From Whalleya microplaca (Eukaryota; Ascomycota; Sordariomycetes; Xylariales; Xylariaceae): a DNA stretch of 64,000 nt. The position numbers were made by a program, and so were the translations under genes. The stretch's first letter is position 1. Each line of letters starts with the position of its first letter. Below the pieces are notes generated by a model. The model was not told the DNA's origin. It ran no database searches and worked only from the letters and a program-made list of their open reading frames with translations. This document shows positions 1-11,513 of this stretch, piece by piece. The DNA lies in NCBI GenBank assembly GCA_022497155.1, contig MU385725.1, positions 124,001-188,000 of the forward strand, written 5' to 3'.

Positions 1-3000
1 GACCCGGAGCTCACCAGGACCAAAGAGACGAAACTTCGTGCGCGACTGATCGCCCTCGCCATCGGCACTGTCAAGTCCCAGTACCAGAGAGAGCTCATAT
101 GCGCCGTGTTTGGTCTCCTATGCCTCATTGGTCGAGCTGCGGAGAATATGCCTCGAGAAGATGATTATGGAAGACCACTCCCGACCGCCGATCTGATGGG
201 ATATAATGCTCTTAGCATTGTGTTCGGTCCTATCTTGATTGGCGAGTTGATCGATTCTTATAACACGAAAATAGCAAACCCAGCTGCTGGGTTAGTGCTA
301 CTGCCCGTGACACCTCCGAGGTCGAGAAAGGAGAGACGTAAAATGGCCAAAACTCGTGTTGAAGACCCCAATACACACTTCGCAATAGACAAGATCCATG
401 TCGCAAACAGCATTGCCGAAATGATCATCACAAATTGGAGAGAGGTTGTCCGACACATGCGGAGTCTGGGTATTATGAAGATTAGGTGGAATTCAGACGC
501 CATGGACCATAGACCGCATAAGGGTATACTGAAGTCGTCAGCATCCGCTTCAGATGCGGTTCCGATGAGAAGGCCTCCAGACTGGGATGACCCTGGACCC
601 TCCACATGGAATAAGGACATGACCGTGTCTCCTTTAGAAATTACTCCAACGCCGACGCCTAGTACGTTAATTCATGACAAATTCGCTTATCAAGCTAACT
701 GTCTGCATTAGGGCTGAGTTTGTCAAAGTCTCACAGCAACCTTGGGGATCACTTCGAACCCTTGACCGTCAGACGGCGGCGGTCACTACCGTCTAGCTCT
801 AGCTCATCGTGCATTTTCGTAACTCGGGTCTCATCACAGGCACTGTCGCCAACAGCAGAGGAGAGTCCCTCACATGAGCCCGACGCGAAGAATGTAGAGA
901 GACGATCTCGAGGGTTGTCTTCTCCCTTGGCTTCCCATGAAGACAAACGAGAAATTATCTGGACAGCTCATCATCCCTCTCGACGCGAATCGGCGGAGTT
1001 GTCATATGGAGAGAGACACTCGAGTGATCGGGGCTCGATCGATATTTCTTGTGAGAGTAGAAGGGGTCGATCGAGTACGCCAAGACAGAAACGCTCCTCT
1101 CCATGTGATATAAGCACCGCTTCTCAGCGACATTCTAATACGGCAAAGAGTAACAGGTCATCAATTGTTGAGCCACTTTCAGATTGTGGAAACAGCATTC
1201 AGCAAGAAAACTTACCAATCCCATCATCCGCCGGGCATACACCGCTTAGGCACGATCGTGGCAATGCTAAGAAAAGACTGAGCGCCGGTACGCGGACTGA
1301 TTCTGATGATACAACTTCCAGTTATAATGAACAGCTCAAAAGTGGAGAGCCATTTCGCGTGAGCATTCACGAGAACGTCGCAATTCTTCAGAACAAAGGC
1401 CCCCTGAAGCCTACACTCTGTGAAGGTGAACACTTTTCATCAGATTCGCTTGTTGAGAAGTTTCCGAGCTTGACCTCTTCCGTGTCCAAAGATAAAAGCA
1501 GTCAAGAAAATCAACCACAAGCCGAAAGGAGTGTACATCAGAGTAAGGGGTCTAGGCCGATGGATACTTGGTCATTGAAGGAAGATTCGACGCCGACGAA
1601 GTTCACAATCTTCTCAAATAAGAAGCTTTCCAATAGACACAGCATCGACCAATGGAACGCACTATCTCGAGCCAGCTGGGCTAGTACGGAGTCTCTTGCA
1701 AAGCTTGCGAAGGAAAGGCGTTTAACGCGGTACTCAGGCAACATCTCTTCGCGTCACAGCGAGGAATCGTTAGTAAAGAAACCAGCTACACCGGAATGGA
1801 AACGCCAGCTCATAATTAAGCGGAATGAAGCGAAACGCAGAACGTCTATATCGCCCAAAGACAACACATTCCCCAAATCTCCGGAATCCACATATTCAAT
1901 GGAGAAAGCTTCTTCGGTTGTATCAAAGGAGTCCTCGCCAACCAAAAATGTTTTTGATGGAGAGAGCAGACCGGTTTCCCAGCGCTCGGCATCAAGGCCT
2001 GTGAACGGTGCCGTGAGGGCCATAGCTGCTTTATTTGACAATGCTACTAAAGACACACCTACAAACTCATCTTCAGTTCTCAGTGGAAGAGCACGCGGCA
2101 GCTTGAGAACATCCAACAGCGTTCTGTCTCGTTATTCCAGGAGCGACTCACCTGCGAAGTCTATTAAGTCTCCAGTAACGCCAGTGCCCAGCACACCGTC
2201 AAGAAGACCTGACTGGTCTACAGGCAGTAATAACCCAACCGAAAGCGTGACGCCCACCAAGGGTTTTGTGTCGTCAGGTAGCCGCAGCAGTCTCCGTCAC
2301 GTTGAACCGCGGCCCTCAATCGAGCACACGCCAACAAAGGTCCCAATCAACTTACGCCAGACCGGCATAAGACTCGACGCCGCGCGAAAAGTACCGCAAA
2401 CCTCACCAGAAACCGCGCTCCAACAACGCGACCGCGAGCTCAGCCAACCGCCTCTCCTCGGAACCATGGCCCCCCACGACGAGGAACCGCCCGTGGCCCA
2501 GCACATCATCTTCCCGCGCCCCTCCCCCAACGCCCCCGTTTCCACCCTCCTCCAAGACGAGGACGGACGCGTCCCCAGCGAGAGCCCGCGCGCGGGCAGC
2601 AACTCGTCCCTGCACGCGCAAGTCCGGCGGTTGCAGAAGCAGCTCGAGCTCCGCACCGAGGAAGCCGCGCAGCTGCGGCGCCAGCTCGACACGCGCGAGA
2701 ACATGGACGTCGGCCTCCTGTGCGCGCAGCTCCGCGAGGCGCAGCGCGCGTGCACGGTCTGGCGCCAGCGCGCCGAGGCTGCGGAGAGGAGGGTCAAGGT
2801 GTTTGAGCAGTTCACCGCGCGGGTACGGGGGTTGAGGGACGCTGCGAGGGATGCGGGGGTGGGTGTGGGTGCGGAAGGAAACGGGGACGGTGATGGGAAA
2901 GGGGATGGAAAAGGGGATGGGAAGGAAAGGAGGATCCCGGAGAGCGATGGCGCTGCCTCGGATCATACCGAGACGCGGGATGTGCTGCGCACGCGGATAC

Positions 3001-3251
3001 GTGAGAGTATACAGGGGAACAACGGAGCTGGAGGCGGCGGTGGGACTGGGTTTGACGATGGTGGGGATGCGAAGGTCTTTGGCGAGGTGTTTGGGAGTCC
3101 GGCTCTGTTTTCACCGCGACGGCGGCTGCAGCAGCAGGACCCCTGGGAGGAGGTGGTCTCGGATCCCACGGCTGATCTGTGGGCTGCGGCCGAGGAGCTG
3201 TTGGAGTTCCAAGACGATTTGGAGCGGGAGCTGGAGGGGTTGGGGCAATGA
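1..3251 (+). CDS. RhoGAP-domain protein, 3' part (5' end outside window)
   Basis: The frame is open from base 1, so the gene begins upstream. Exons are <1..661 and 712..3251. The 50-nt intron 662-711 (GTACGT donor, GCTAAC branch site, CATTAG acceptor) joins the two frames exactly. The first ~85 visible residues are the end of a RhoGAP fold, with the typical helix DLMGYNALSIVFGPILIG. Such domains speed up GTP hydrolysis by Rho-family GTPases and so control actin and polarity. The remaining ~850 residues are Ser/Arg/Pro-rich and probably disordered, with many S/T-P sites. A coiled coil rich in Leu, Arg and Glu lies at about 2600-2830, followed by a Gly/Asp/Lys repeat (GDGKGDGK) and an acidic C-terminus. 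The last ~900 bases are clearly more GC-rich than the rest of the exon. The family call is firm; the target GTPase cannot be told. Confidence 0.85.
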
Positions 3252-4828
3252 AAATTATACACACACGTTATAGAACAAAAAAGAGAGAGCTTTGGCAAGT
3301 ACGTAGGCGGGGACTTGGACGACGCCTAGGAACGTGGAATAATGGGTGGGTGCGGGTGCGGGAATGGGCATGCTTTATGGACGTACATACATAACACTTA
3401 CCTAGGTTAACTGGTATAAATCAGTCTTCGAATAGAGCTGAGCGAGGCGCGAAGTAATGTGGGTAGAGATAATTGAAGACATCGCTTTAGAGCTACATTC
3501 TGCTCTGAGGACCGAGGTAGAAGAGAAGTAGGTTGGGGCGTAGATGGAGTTGGGTTGAGCTTGTGAGTGCGTTCAGAGCGCTGTTGTTGCTGGGTTATGT
3601 AGTTTGTGTGAGTGAGGTTGTGCTTAGGGGTAGGTAGGGAAGGGAAAGGGGTAGGAGACCGGAGAGGTAGTAATTAGGTAAAAGAAAAAGAGAAAACCTT
3701 GGGAATAAGTGGATGGATAGAAATCGGAATAAGTCGAGTACGTTCAAGACTAAAAAATAAATAATGAACTTCTAAAGCATATCTTGACAGAATCAGAATG
3801 CCTTGCTCGCTCATAAGTGCTCGTACCTAGGTCTCCGAGTCCGCGTCAGGGGTATAGAGATGTTGTATCTCTGCCATGCTATTAGGTACTACTGGGTACT
3901 TGTGAATCTTCTTACTACGAGGCTCGCTGGCTCTTGACTAACACGCTAGCGAGCATATCACGGACTTCTGAGTACGTCGGGTTCTGGTATAGACATACGG
4001 GGCACGTCTATTGGCTATGGTAGACCGCGGCCAATTTGGCCGTGAAGCGGATCCTTTTATTATACACTTTGAGGAACCGAGCGGCGCGGTGTGGGACTCG
4101 TTCAGCCGGCCAACATAGGCAGACAAATGGACTCCGGCAAATTTGGCCGTAGAACGGCGACGCAGGTAAGCGGCGCGGGCGTGCGTACGTGATCTGCCTA
4201 CACATTTGCATATAACACACGTACGCACTCCGCCGGCCAATTTGGCCGCTGCGTATCTGTTGCGAAGCTGACCTGCCAGTTTCAACGTAACATGAGGCGG
4301 AAGATTCCGTTTATCTAGTTAGTCTATGGCGTACGTGGACAGGTGGGAGCGGTAAGCTTCCGAGATCTCTCGTAGCTGCAGCAGGTGGGTAGGGGTTACC
4401 ACTCGGAGTTTGGGGAGATTAAGGGACCTATAGTGATAGTTATGGTAGTGCTGTTGGTTATTGATACTCTCTTTGAAGCGTAATTACGGGACATACCGAT
4501 GAGAGGTAGACTCCTTGCCTAGAACTACTAGTATTCGAGTATGAATGTTGTGTATGACTGACTAATGGTACCTAACCTAGTAGACAGAGAGAATTTGTCA
4601 GTCGGGCTCTCTTCTCTCGCCGTCCATGGACACGGCACAATGGAGATGGACGAACAGGACGGACAGTTAGCAATGAAAGGAGATAACATTCTTGCGGGCA
4701 GAACAACCGCCAGGGTCTATGGGCACTTCTATAAAACGATGCCATGATCCCTAAGCAAGGTGCCTCCTCCCGAACACGAACAGACAGCCCTCTTATAATT
4801 CTACCACTACAACGAGTTCTCTCTTAAT
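3252..4828. other. Intergenic spacer, no convincing gene
   Basis: No reading frame here looks like protein. The first half is G/T-rich on the plus strand. The stretch holds two ACCTAGGT palindromes (3400-3407, 3825-3832) and the palindrome cluster listed separately. The 60-codon frame at 4565-4747 has no recognisable features. Confidence 0.6.
4029..4247. repeat. Three spaced copies of a GGCCAATTTGGCC-type palindrome
   Basis: The near-perfect palindrome GGCCAATTTGGCC occurs at 4029-4041 and 4235-4247. A variant, CCGGCAAATTTGGCCG, lies at 4134-4149. Spacing is roughly 100 bases. They sit about 600-800 bases upstream of the dehydrogenase remnant and could be protein-binding sites or small inverted-repeat relics. 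Function is inferred only from symmetry and repetition. Confidence 0.5.
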
Positions 4829-5549
4829 ATGTCCTCAAAAACACAAGTCGCCCTCATCACCGGCGCCAACACCGGCATCGGCGAAGCCGTCGCGACCTCC
4901 CTAGCCGCGGACCACGGCTACCACGTGATCGTCCGGCGCCGCCGTAGCCTCGGCGCTGCGCGCGCGGGGGCTGAAGGCGTCCTCCGTGCACCTGGACCTG
5001 GCCGACGCGGCGTCGATCAGCGCGGCGGCGAAGGCCATCGAGGCCGCGCACGGGCGCCTCGACGCGCTCGTGAACAACGCGGGGGTGCTGCTGGAGACGG
5101 ACCCGGCGGCGGCGTCACTGACGCTGCGCCAGCGCCTCGAGGCGACCATGGCGACGAACCTGTTCGGACAGGCCGACGTGACGGAGGCCGTGTGGCACCT
5201 GCTCCTGCGGGCCGCGGACGCGCCTCCGCGCGTCGTCTTCGTCTCCAGCCGCATGGGGTCCTTGGTGGTGGCGCAGGACAAGGGGTTCCGGTTCTACGAG
5301 GGGGACTTCCGCGCGTACGATTGCAGCAAGGCCGCGCTGAACATGCTGGCGCTGAATTACGGGCGCATGATGGATGGGGTCGACGGCATGGTCAACTGCG
5401 TCTGCCCCGGCGTCGTCAATACGAAGGTTAGTGGATGGCAGGGCGCGACGCCGGAGGTGGGCGCTGAGCGCATCGTGCAGATGGCTACGCTGGGGAAAGG
5501 GGGGCCGACGAAGACGTATTCGGATCGGAATGGCTGGATTCCTTGGTGA
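4829..5549 (+). pseudogene. Short-chain dehydrogenase/reductase with internal frameshift
   Basis: Starts at ATG 4829 with a classical SDR nucleotide-binding site (TGANTGIG, ~residues 11-18). After HVIV at about 4933 the protein continues one frame over. From there it shows DLAD, NNAG, the serine strand VFVSSRMGSL, the catalytic YDCSK (YxxxK) and CPGVVNTKV, ending NGWIPW at 5549. Between HVIV and GAAVASAL some eight residues expected in this family are missing, so a deletion of 3n+2 bases fits better than an intron; no GT-AG pair can repair the frame. The family reduces carbonyl compounds with NAD(P)H, and the C-terminus resembles carbonyl-reductase-like fungal SDRs. It is either a recent pseudogene or a sequence error. 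The second half alone (from 4986) lacks the cofactor site. Confidence 0.8.
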
Positions 5550-5635
5550 TTTGGACGGATGGATGTTGCTTCGGGTCTTGGTTATATGTCGGAACTGGAT
5601 ATGTATGAGACAGGAGTAGGATGTAGGTATAGATT

Positions 5636-7106
5636 TTATATCATTGATGTAGCTAGCGTCAGTAGTAAACCTAGCTTGTCGCAAGTCGCATGCCATTCGT
5701 TCAACTGCCGCTGTGTTGCTGGGTCCGGAGACGACGAGCGGGCGTCGATGAGATCCCGATAGGTCCGCATCAATGGCATGTCCGCCGGTTTATGAAGCTC
5801 GCGAGCGGCCTCGAATTCTTCCCGAGTCCTCGCGGTCCATAGCGAACCTGGAGAGGGCAGGGGGAGGTTGCGATAGCCGGTGATGCTGGCACAGATTGCT
5901 CCAAATCGCACATCAACGACACGACTCAACAGGAACCAAAAGATAGCCGATCTAGATTCGACGTGAGTGGGAAGCATAGGACCGGTGACAATGGGGATAG
6001 CACATACCGTCGCCGAGTCTCGGCGTGGATCCAGTCTTCCCAAGTAACACTGGGTTCTGATATTTCGTCGCGGGCAAATGGCTGTGTATGCCAGGCAGGG
6101 TGGTTGTGTAATTTCTTGCAGTAAAGCTGTTGTTGTTGGTAAATCAGCTCTTGCTCAGTATGTATTAAACAGTTAGAACCCACCTCGAAAGTCATCAACA
6201 TCTGCAATTGTACCTCGGGAACTGGATATTTGTCCTTGTTCTCGAGAGCGAACATAACCATATACATCATCTGGGCTTGCATACTGGCGAGTCTATCTCC
6301 CTCCCCTGAGTAGCCCTCCAACTCTCTTAGAAAGCGTCGGTTCTCTTCATTCACGAACGGCCAGATGGATTTAGCGGTATCGCCTTCATGATTGACGTAC
6401 TTGTTGGCCATTTCGATGCAAAAAGCAATGCTCCTGGGAGGCTCTGATTTATTCCAGTGACCGTGGATAAACCAAGGCAGGGTCTCTCGTCTAGTCATCA
6501 TATGAGGCAATGCGCAGATGGATTCGAGGAGCAAGTTTCTGTTATGCTGCGCGACTAGGTCTGTTTGGAATTCGACTATGGCTCGAGGTGATCCATCAAG
6601 CTTTGATGGATCTAAGCTGGGCCATGAGCCAAAACTTAATACACCGAAGTCAAGATCAGGGGTCGGAGCCGTCTCATGGTGTTCCATTTGTGAGGCGGGA
6701 ACAAGCTCTGAAGCGTCATCATGACTCGATCCAACGATGCCACTGTTCTCTCTTCCTGGAGTTGATGCCTTCGATGGATTGTGATGTTGTTTTACTAAGA
6801 CTGTGTTGCTAAGAGCAGTGGGCTCTTCGTAAACACATTGTAAACCCTTCAATCTACAACGTGAACACTGAGGCTCAAAACTGCATCTGGCCTTTGCTGA
6901 ATGACATGTTTTGCAGGAACGCTTCCTCTTCCTAGGCTTGCTTCGAGCCCGGTTGCAATAGGCAATGTGGCGTTTGTAAGCCGAACCTGGTGATTAGGTA
7001 TGAGTTACAGCAGAAAGAGTAGAGAGGGGTATGTCATACCTGTAGTAATGGGTTTATTACACAAAGGACAGAACTGTAAACCGCTTTGCTGTATGCAATC
7101 TTCCAT
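5636..7106 (-). CDS. Transcription factor with C2HC finger plus Zn2Cys6 cluster
   Basis: Exons are 7106..7040, 6986..6008 and 5951..5636, giving 453 residues. Both introns (6987-7039 and 5952-6007) are GT-AG and keep frame. ATG 7106 (MEDCIQQ) is preferred because the finger follows directly. The first intron splits a zinc finger (CPLC ... YKRHIAYC, C-x2-C-x12-H-x3-C). A basic stretch (RSKPRKRKR) and a fungal binuclear cluster follow at about 6915-6835, spaced C-x2-C-x6-C-x5-C-x2-C-x6-C. The rest is helical, with motifs usual for the middle part of such regulators (EDWIHAETRRR, then FWFLLSRVVD). It should be a nuclear DNA-binding regulator; its targets are unknown. It ends about 90 bases from the 3' end of the broken dehydrogenase, tail to tail. 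Confidence 0.85.
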
Positions 7107-8600
7107 TTTTACATGAATAGAATGCAACTCTCTCAATATATCTACTTGAGATACTTTCAAGAGTTGAATTAGTAAGTATTCAGTTGCAACTTGAAGTCCG
7201 AATTCAGTGACCCACCACTGCATTTGTCAGCAACTACTTGGGTATTGCAACAGCCGCAACAAAGGATTATCTTACGTGGGGTGCTCCATTCCATTGTCGA
7301 GGTCAGCTACCTAGTATTAACATTAGCTCACATGAGGAATTGTCATTCTTCAGATACATGGAGCTCATGGAGGGTATGAGTTGAGAATCAGTAATATGAG
7401 CTCTCCATATCTAGGTATAAGGACATCTGAAGCGCATACATCCTTTCAATAGCCCCGCTTGCTTTTGCCTTGAGACAATGTAATGTCCCTATGAATGATC
7501 CTATGAATGCATGTATTTATTCAATTACGAAATCTATATTGTGACAAGTAATTCGCAAAGTTGATAAAATATGATAAAGTTGATAGGTTATGAGGGGTTC
7601 TTAGATGTGGTTAAGCTTCTCTGAAAGTTAGCTCCGGTTGTTGACACTGCACAAATATGTGAACTGGCTCTCACCTATATTGTAACACTCGACCAGATCA
7701 TAAGCAGCTGCCAGCTCTGATACTATAATTAGCTTAAGAAGCTGCGTACAAATAATACAATACACTGAATATAGATAACAAGACCTGCGAATCATTCCAT
7801 ATCTTGAGTCAGTGACTTTAAGTATAGGATGCAGTTCCACCTTTCAGAGCATCAAGCAGCGAAGTCCGCTGCTGCTTCCTTGACAGGAGGGGCAGGCAGC
7901 AGGCAGCAGCCATCAGCTGCCCTGCATAACAAGTTACACAACAGGTACCTCTTAAACTCCGAGGGACTAGGCATCAGTCTTTGAAGTGTCAAAGGGAGTG
8001 TCACAGTTTAACTTCTTAAACTGAGACTTGCAATTCAGATGCTGAGAGTTTTTTTAAGTAGTGATTTACTACCTAGTTAGCAAGAGGGGAATATTTGATT
8101 GAAGGTAAGTTTAAGTATGAAGGGTTACAAGTAATGTATGAATTACTATGCATACATACAGCCTGTGACTAACAGGCCTATGTAGCTGCCAGGTACCGAA
8201 AGGGAGCGATTATACGCTAGATCCAATCTAGGATAGATCCGATCTTGGCATGGACTGGTCGCGATACCCCAGATTATCGGGACACTCGACCAGGGTTTGG
8301 ATGATTTCTTGTTTCTCCCGAATAATTTGCCTTGTCGCAGTCGCCGCATTCCGTACAGTTTACACACCTACTACATACCCAACCAGTATCGTACAACTGT
8401 TTCTATTATCCCGTCGTTGGTCTTGCGAGGCTGTGCACTTCAACCACTACGTAGGTAGGCTGCATATGCATGGCTGGAGGCTGAAGATGATTGGCACCTG
8501 GCATTCAACTCGTCACCTCTGCTGTGCCCCTTCATCATCATCATCATCCTCATATTGGGTTGGAGGCGACGCCTGATCGACCTCACCCAACTCCAACATC
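7107..8600. other. Intergenic spacer between divergent genes
   Basis: Separates the minus-strand regulator from the plus-strand phosphatase and must hold both promoters. It contains a GCAGCAGGCAGCAGC-like short repeat near 7895-7910 and a CAT-repeat run near 8530-8550, just upstream of the phosphatase start. No coding signal was found. Confidence 0.55.
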
Positions 8601-10464
8601 ATGACTCGACGGATTGTAAGTGTGCCGTGTTTCTACGCCGTCTCTCTCTAGAACCCCTCATCGTATGATCATCGCAAGGACTGACTCGGCGCTCTCTGCT
8701 CTCTCTCGATAGGTGCGCACCATATCCCAGCTTACCGCTGCCGCCCTCATCGCATTCCTCGTCATCTTCCTCCTCGACCGTAATTTCCGCGTTCTCCCTA
8801 ATGCCGTCCACGAGTACATGCCTCAGCACCATCATGGGCTCCTCATCACCGATTTAACCATAACGACATGCTCAACGGTAAACATATTCTCCTCCTGCAA
8901 GCTCGATGCTGAGGTCTGGCATCGCGTCGAGAAGGACCTCTACCTCGGAAAGTCATGGGTGTCCAGCGCCTATGTCCATGTCCGGAGGAAGAAAGAGGAG
9001 GAGCTCACTGCCAGCGATAAGGTTGTTATGGATGTCACAATCAGCAGATTAGATCCGACAACAGGAGCCAAGGGTCAGGCCGATCAAAAGTGGGAGTCTC
9101 GCCCGGCAGGGTTATGGATACTGCGCTCCGCTAAGCCCCATGCGAGTGATTCAAAGAAAGCTGTCACCGCTGTCGATGTACTGTTTGGCGACGATGCGGT
9201 GGAGGCCCGCGATGGGTGGCAGCTCTTAGGCACCCCTTTATTACTGGACTCGGACCCGGAAATACCAGTCGCGCACCTCACCGTCCGACGAGGGAGCCAG
9301 GTTGATCCTATCAAGCCACAACCACGGGTGAAGGACAACGGGAAGTTCAAAATCATGCAGTTGGCGGATCTACATCTAAGCACAGGAGTTGGTCATTGTA
9401 GGGATGCCATTCCCGACGAATATGAGGGAGGGGCCTGTATGGCAGACCCGAGAACTCTAGACTTTGTGTCTAAGCTGTTAGACGATGAAAAGCCCGACCT
9501 AGTCGTCCTCAGTGGCGATCAGGTTAATGGCGATTCCGCCCCTGATGCGCAGTCGGTAGGTTTGACACGTATCTTTGGATTCCAAGATGACATATGGCTA
9601 ACAGCTCTAGGCGATATTCAAATACGCCCAGCTCCTTATCAAACGCAAGATCCCCTACGTATCTATCTTTGGTAACCACGATGATGAAAAGGCTCTTCCG
9701 AGATTTGCACAGATGGCACTGATTGAACAGTTGCCATACTCGCTGTCTGTTGCTGGGCCAGATGATATCGATGGTGTTGGCAACTATTACATCGAGGTTC
9801 TTGCTCAGGGGAACTCGCAGCATTCTGCGCTTACACTCTACCTGCTCGATTCCCATGCTTATTCTCCAGATGAGCGACAATACAGCGGCTACGACTGGAT
9901 CAAAAAGAATCAGATAGACTGGTTTAAGCAGACTTCGTCAAGTCTGAAGAAGAAGCACAAGGAGTATACTCACATCCATATGGACCTTGCCTTCATCCAC
10001 ATACCCCTTCCAGAGTACAGGGAAACGAAGTCTACATACATAGGTCCATGGAAGGAAGGTGTTACCGCGCCCAAGTTCAATTCAGGCTTCCACGATGCTT
10101 TAGTGGAGCAAGGCGTTGTAATGGTCAGCTGCGGACAGTAAGCAATCATCTCCAGCCAATCATCTTGAATGCGCAACTAATACCTAGTCACAGCGACCAT
10201 GTAAATGAGTATTGTATGCTATCAACGGACCAGGAAAACCAGAGGCCCCAGCTGTGGATGTGCTACGGCGGCGGTGCCGGTTTCGGAGGATACGGTGGCT
10301 ACGGTGGCTTTGTCCGAAAAGTACGGATTTTCGACATCGACATGAACGAAGCGCGCATCTCAACCTATAAGCGACTCGAGCATGGAGACACCAAGAGCCA
10401 TATCGATCCACAGATCATTGTCGATGGCGGGAAAATCCTGCCCGCCATGGTAGACCACGCCTAA
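8601..10464 (+). CDS. Dcr2-type calcineurin-like metallophosphatase
   Basis: Exons are 8601..8615, 8713..9555, 9611..10137 and 10194..10464, encoding 551 residues; all introns are GT-AG and all joins keep frame. The five-codon first exon (MTRRI) leads into a membrane segment (~residues 10-22, AALIAFLVIFLL), so the protein is probably anchored by its N-terminus. The C-terminal two-thirds carries the metallophosphatase motifs in order: DLH (in LADLHLSTG), GDQVNGD, GNHDDE, an HIPLPEY loop and GHDHVN; the His of the last motif spans the third intron. The family includes yeast Dcr2, a phosphatase linked to cell-cycle entry and dephosphorylation of Sic1 and Ire1. A Gly/Tyr-rich loop (GGYGGYGGF) precedes the C-terminal strands. 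The family call is firm; the substrate is not known. Confidence 0.9.
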
Positions 10465-11513
10465 GAGACAAAGCTCACACTCAGTATGGGAACTCAAGAC
10501 ATGTAACGGCCTCTCTGGGAGCGGAACCGATCTCTGCTCCCGCCCAAGCTCTCTTTTTTTAACGCGGAAACTACGACCTCACCGACTAGCCTAATTTGGT
10601 TTATTTTAGATGAAAAAAGCGTTGTGTGCGCTCTCTAACGACGAAGCTGGATTTTTTATGGGATGGGACAGGGGTGAAGAACACGGAACAATAAACAACA
10701 TCAACAATCACAGCGACAAGGGTTTCAGCGGCGTTTCTTGGTGCACGATGATAGAAAATTAAACGGCTGGCGATGTGGGCGCAGTTGGGGGTGCCGCGGC
10801 CGCGTTTTGTAATCATAGAACAAGTTACTGATCGGGTGTATATATATTCCACAGCTGTGGTTTTTCAAGGAACTTTATTGATGTGCGCTCCTGGGGTGCT
10901 TTTTGTGACCTGGGACTTTGTGAGGACCTGTTGGTGTGTAGAATTTCTAGACATGCTTGAAAGTATTGGATGGCGAGGTAGTGGTGAGTAGATAGATGTG
11001 GTGGTCTTAGCCGGAATGTTGGAGGAGACTGTGTTGGTGGCTGAAGTGACTATATTCCGCTTAATTGTAAGAACTTAAAACGATTATTCATCTTGAAACT
11101 CTTTTTAAGAGCTTAGGCACACAGTTTCAAGCGCAACTCTGGTGAAATAAAATTCGACCCTTTAGATATTGAACAATACTAGTTTAAATGACAACTTGGC
11201 TGTTTATTATAATCCCATACATATATGGCTGAATTTAAACGCGTGTTTCCTACAGATTGTATACACTCCCGGAATAAAAACATTGTAAGGTATCAAAGCC
11301 TCAGAACTCACACGACTGGGCTATCCTCTTGGCATTACATATTAGACTGTGCTATTCTCTACCTCCTAAGCGAACTAAACATTCGTGATACTGGAAAGCC
11401 TCAACCCTAAGGAGCACAGCGGTCGAACAAGGTAAACTACATCTATATAATAGCATGTACCTCTCATAGATAATCACTAAGCGTGAACCTTGCGCCCCAA
11501 TACAACTACGTAG
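10465..11513. other. Intergenic, tail-to-tail spacer
   Basis: Contains the 3' ends of the phosphatase (plus) and the ankyrin-protease (minus). A T-run follows a C/T-rich stretch near 10545-10560. No coding signal is visible; the small open frames here have no family features. Confidence 0.55.

Noticed and set aside
2297..2966. Long minus-strand frames (172 and 187 codons) opposite the RhoGAP gene
   Set aside because: They mirror the GC-rich biased codons of the real exon and show no domain; shadows of the plus-strand gene.
3938..4285. 115-codon minus frame with KLAG/KFAG repeats
   Set aside because: The repeats come from the DNA palindromes; the rest is not protein-like.
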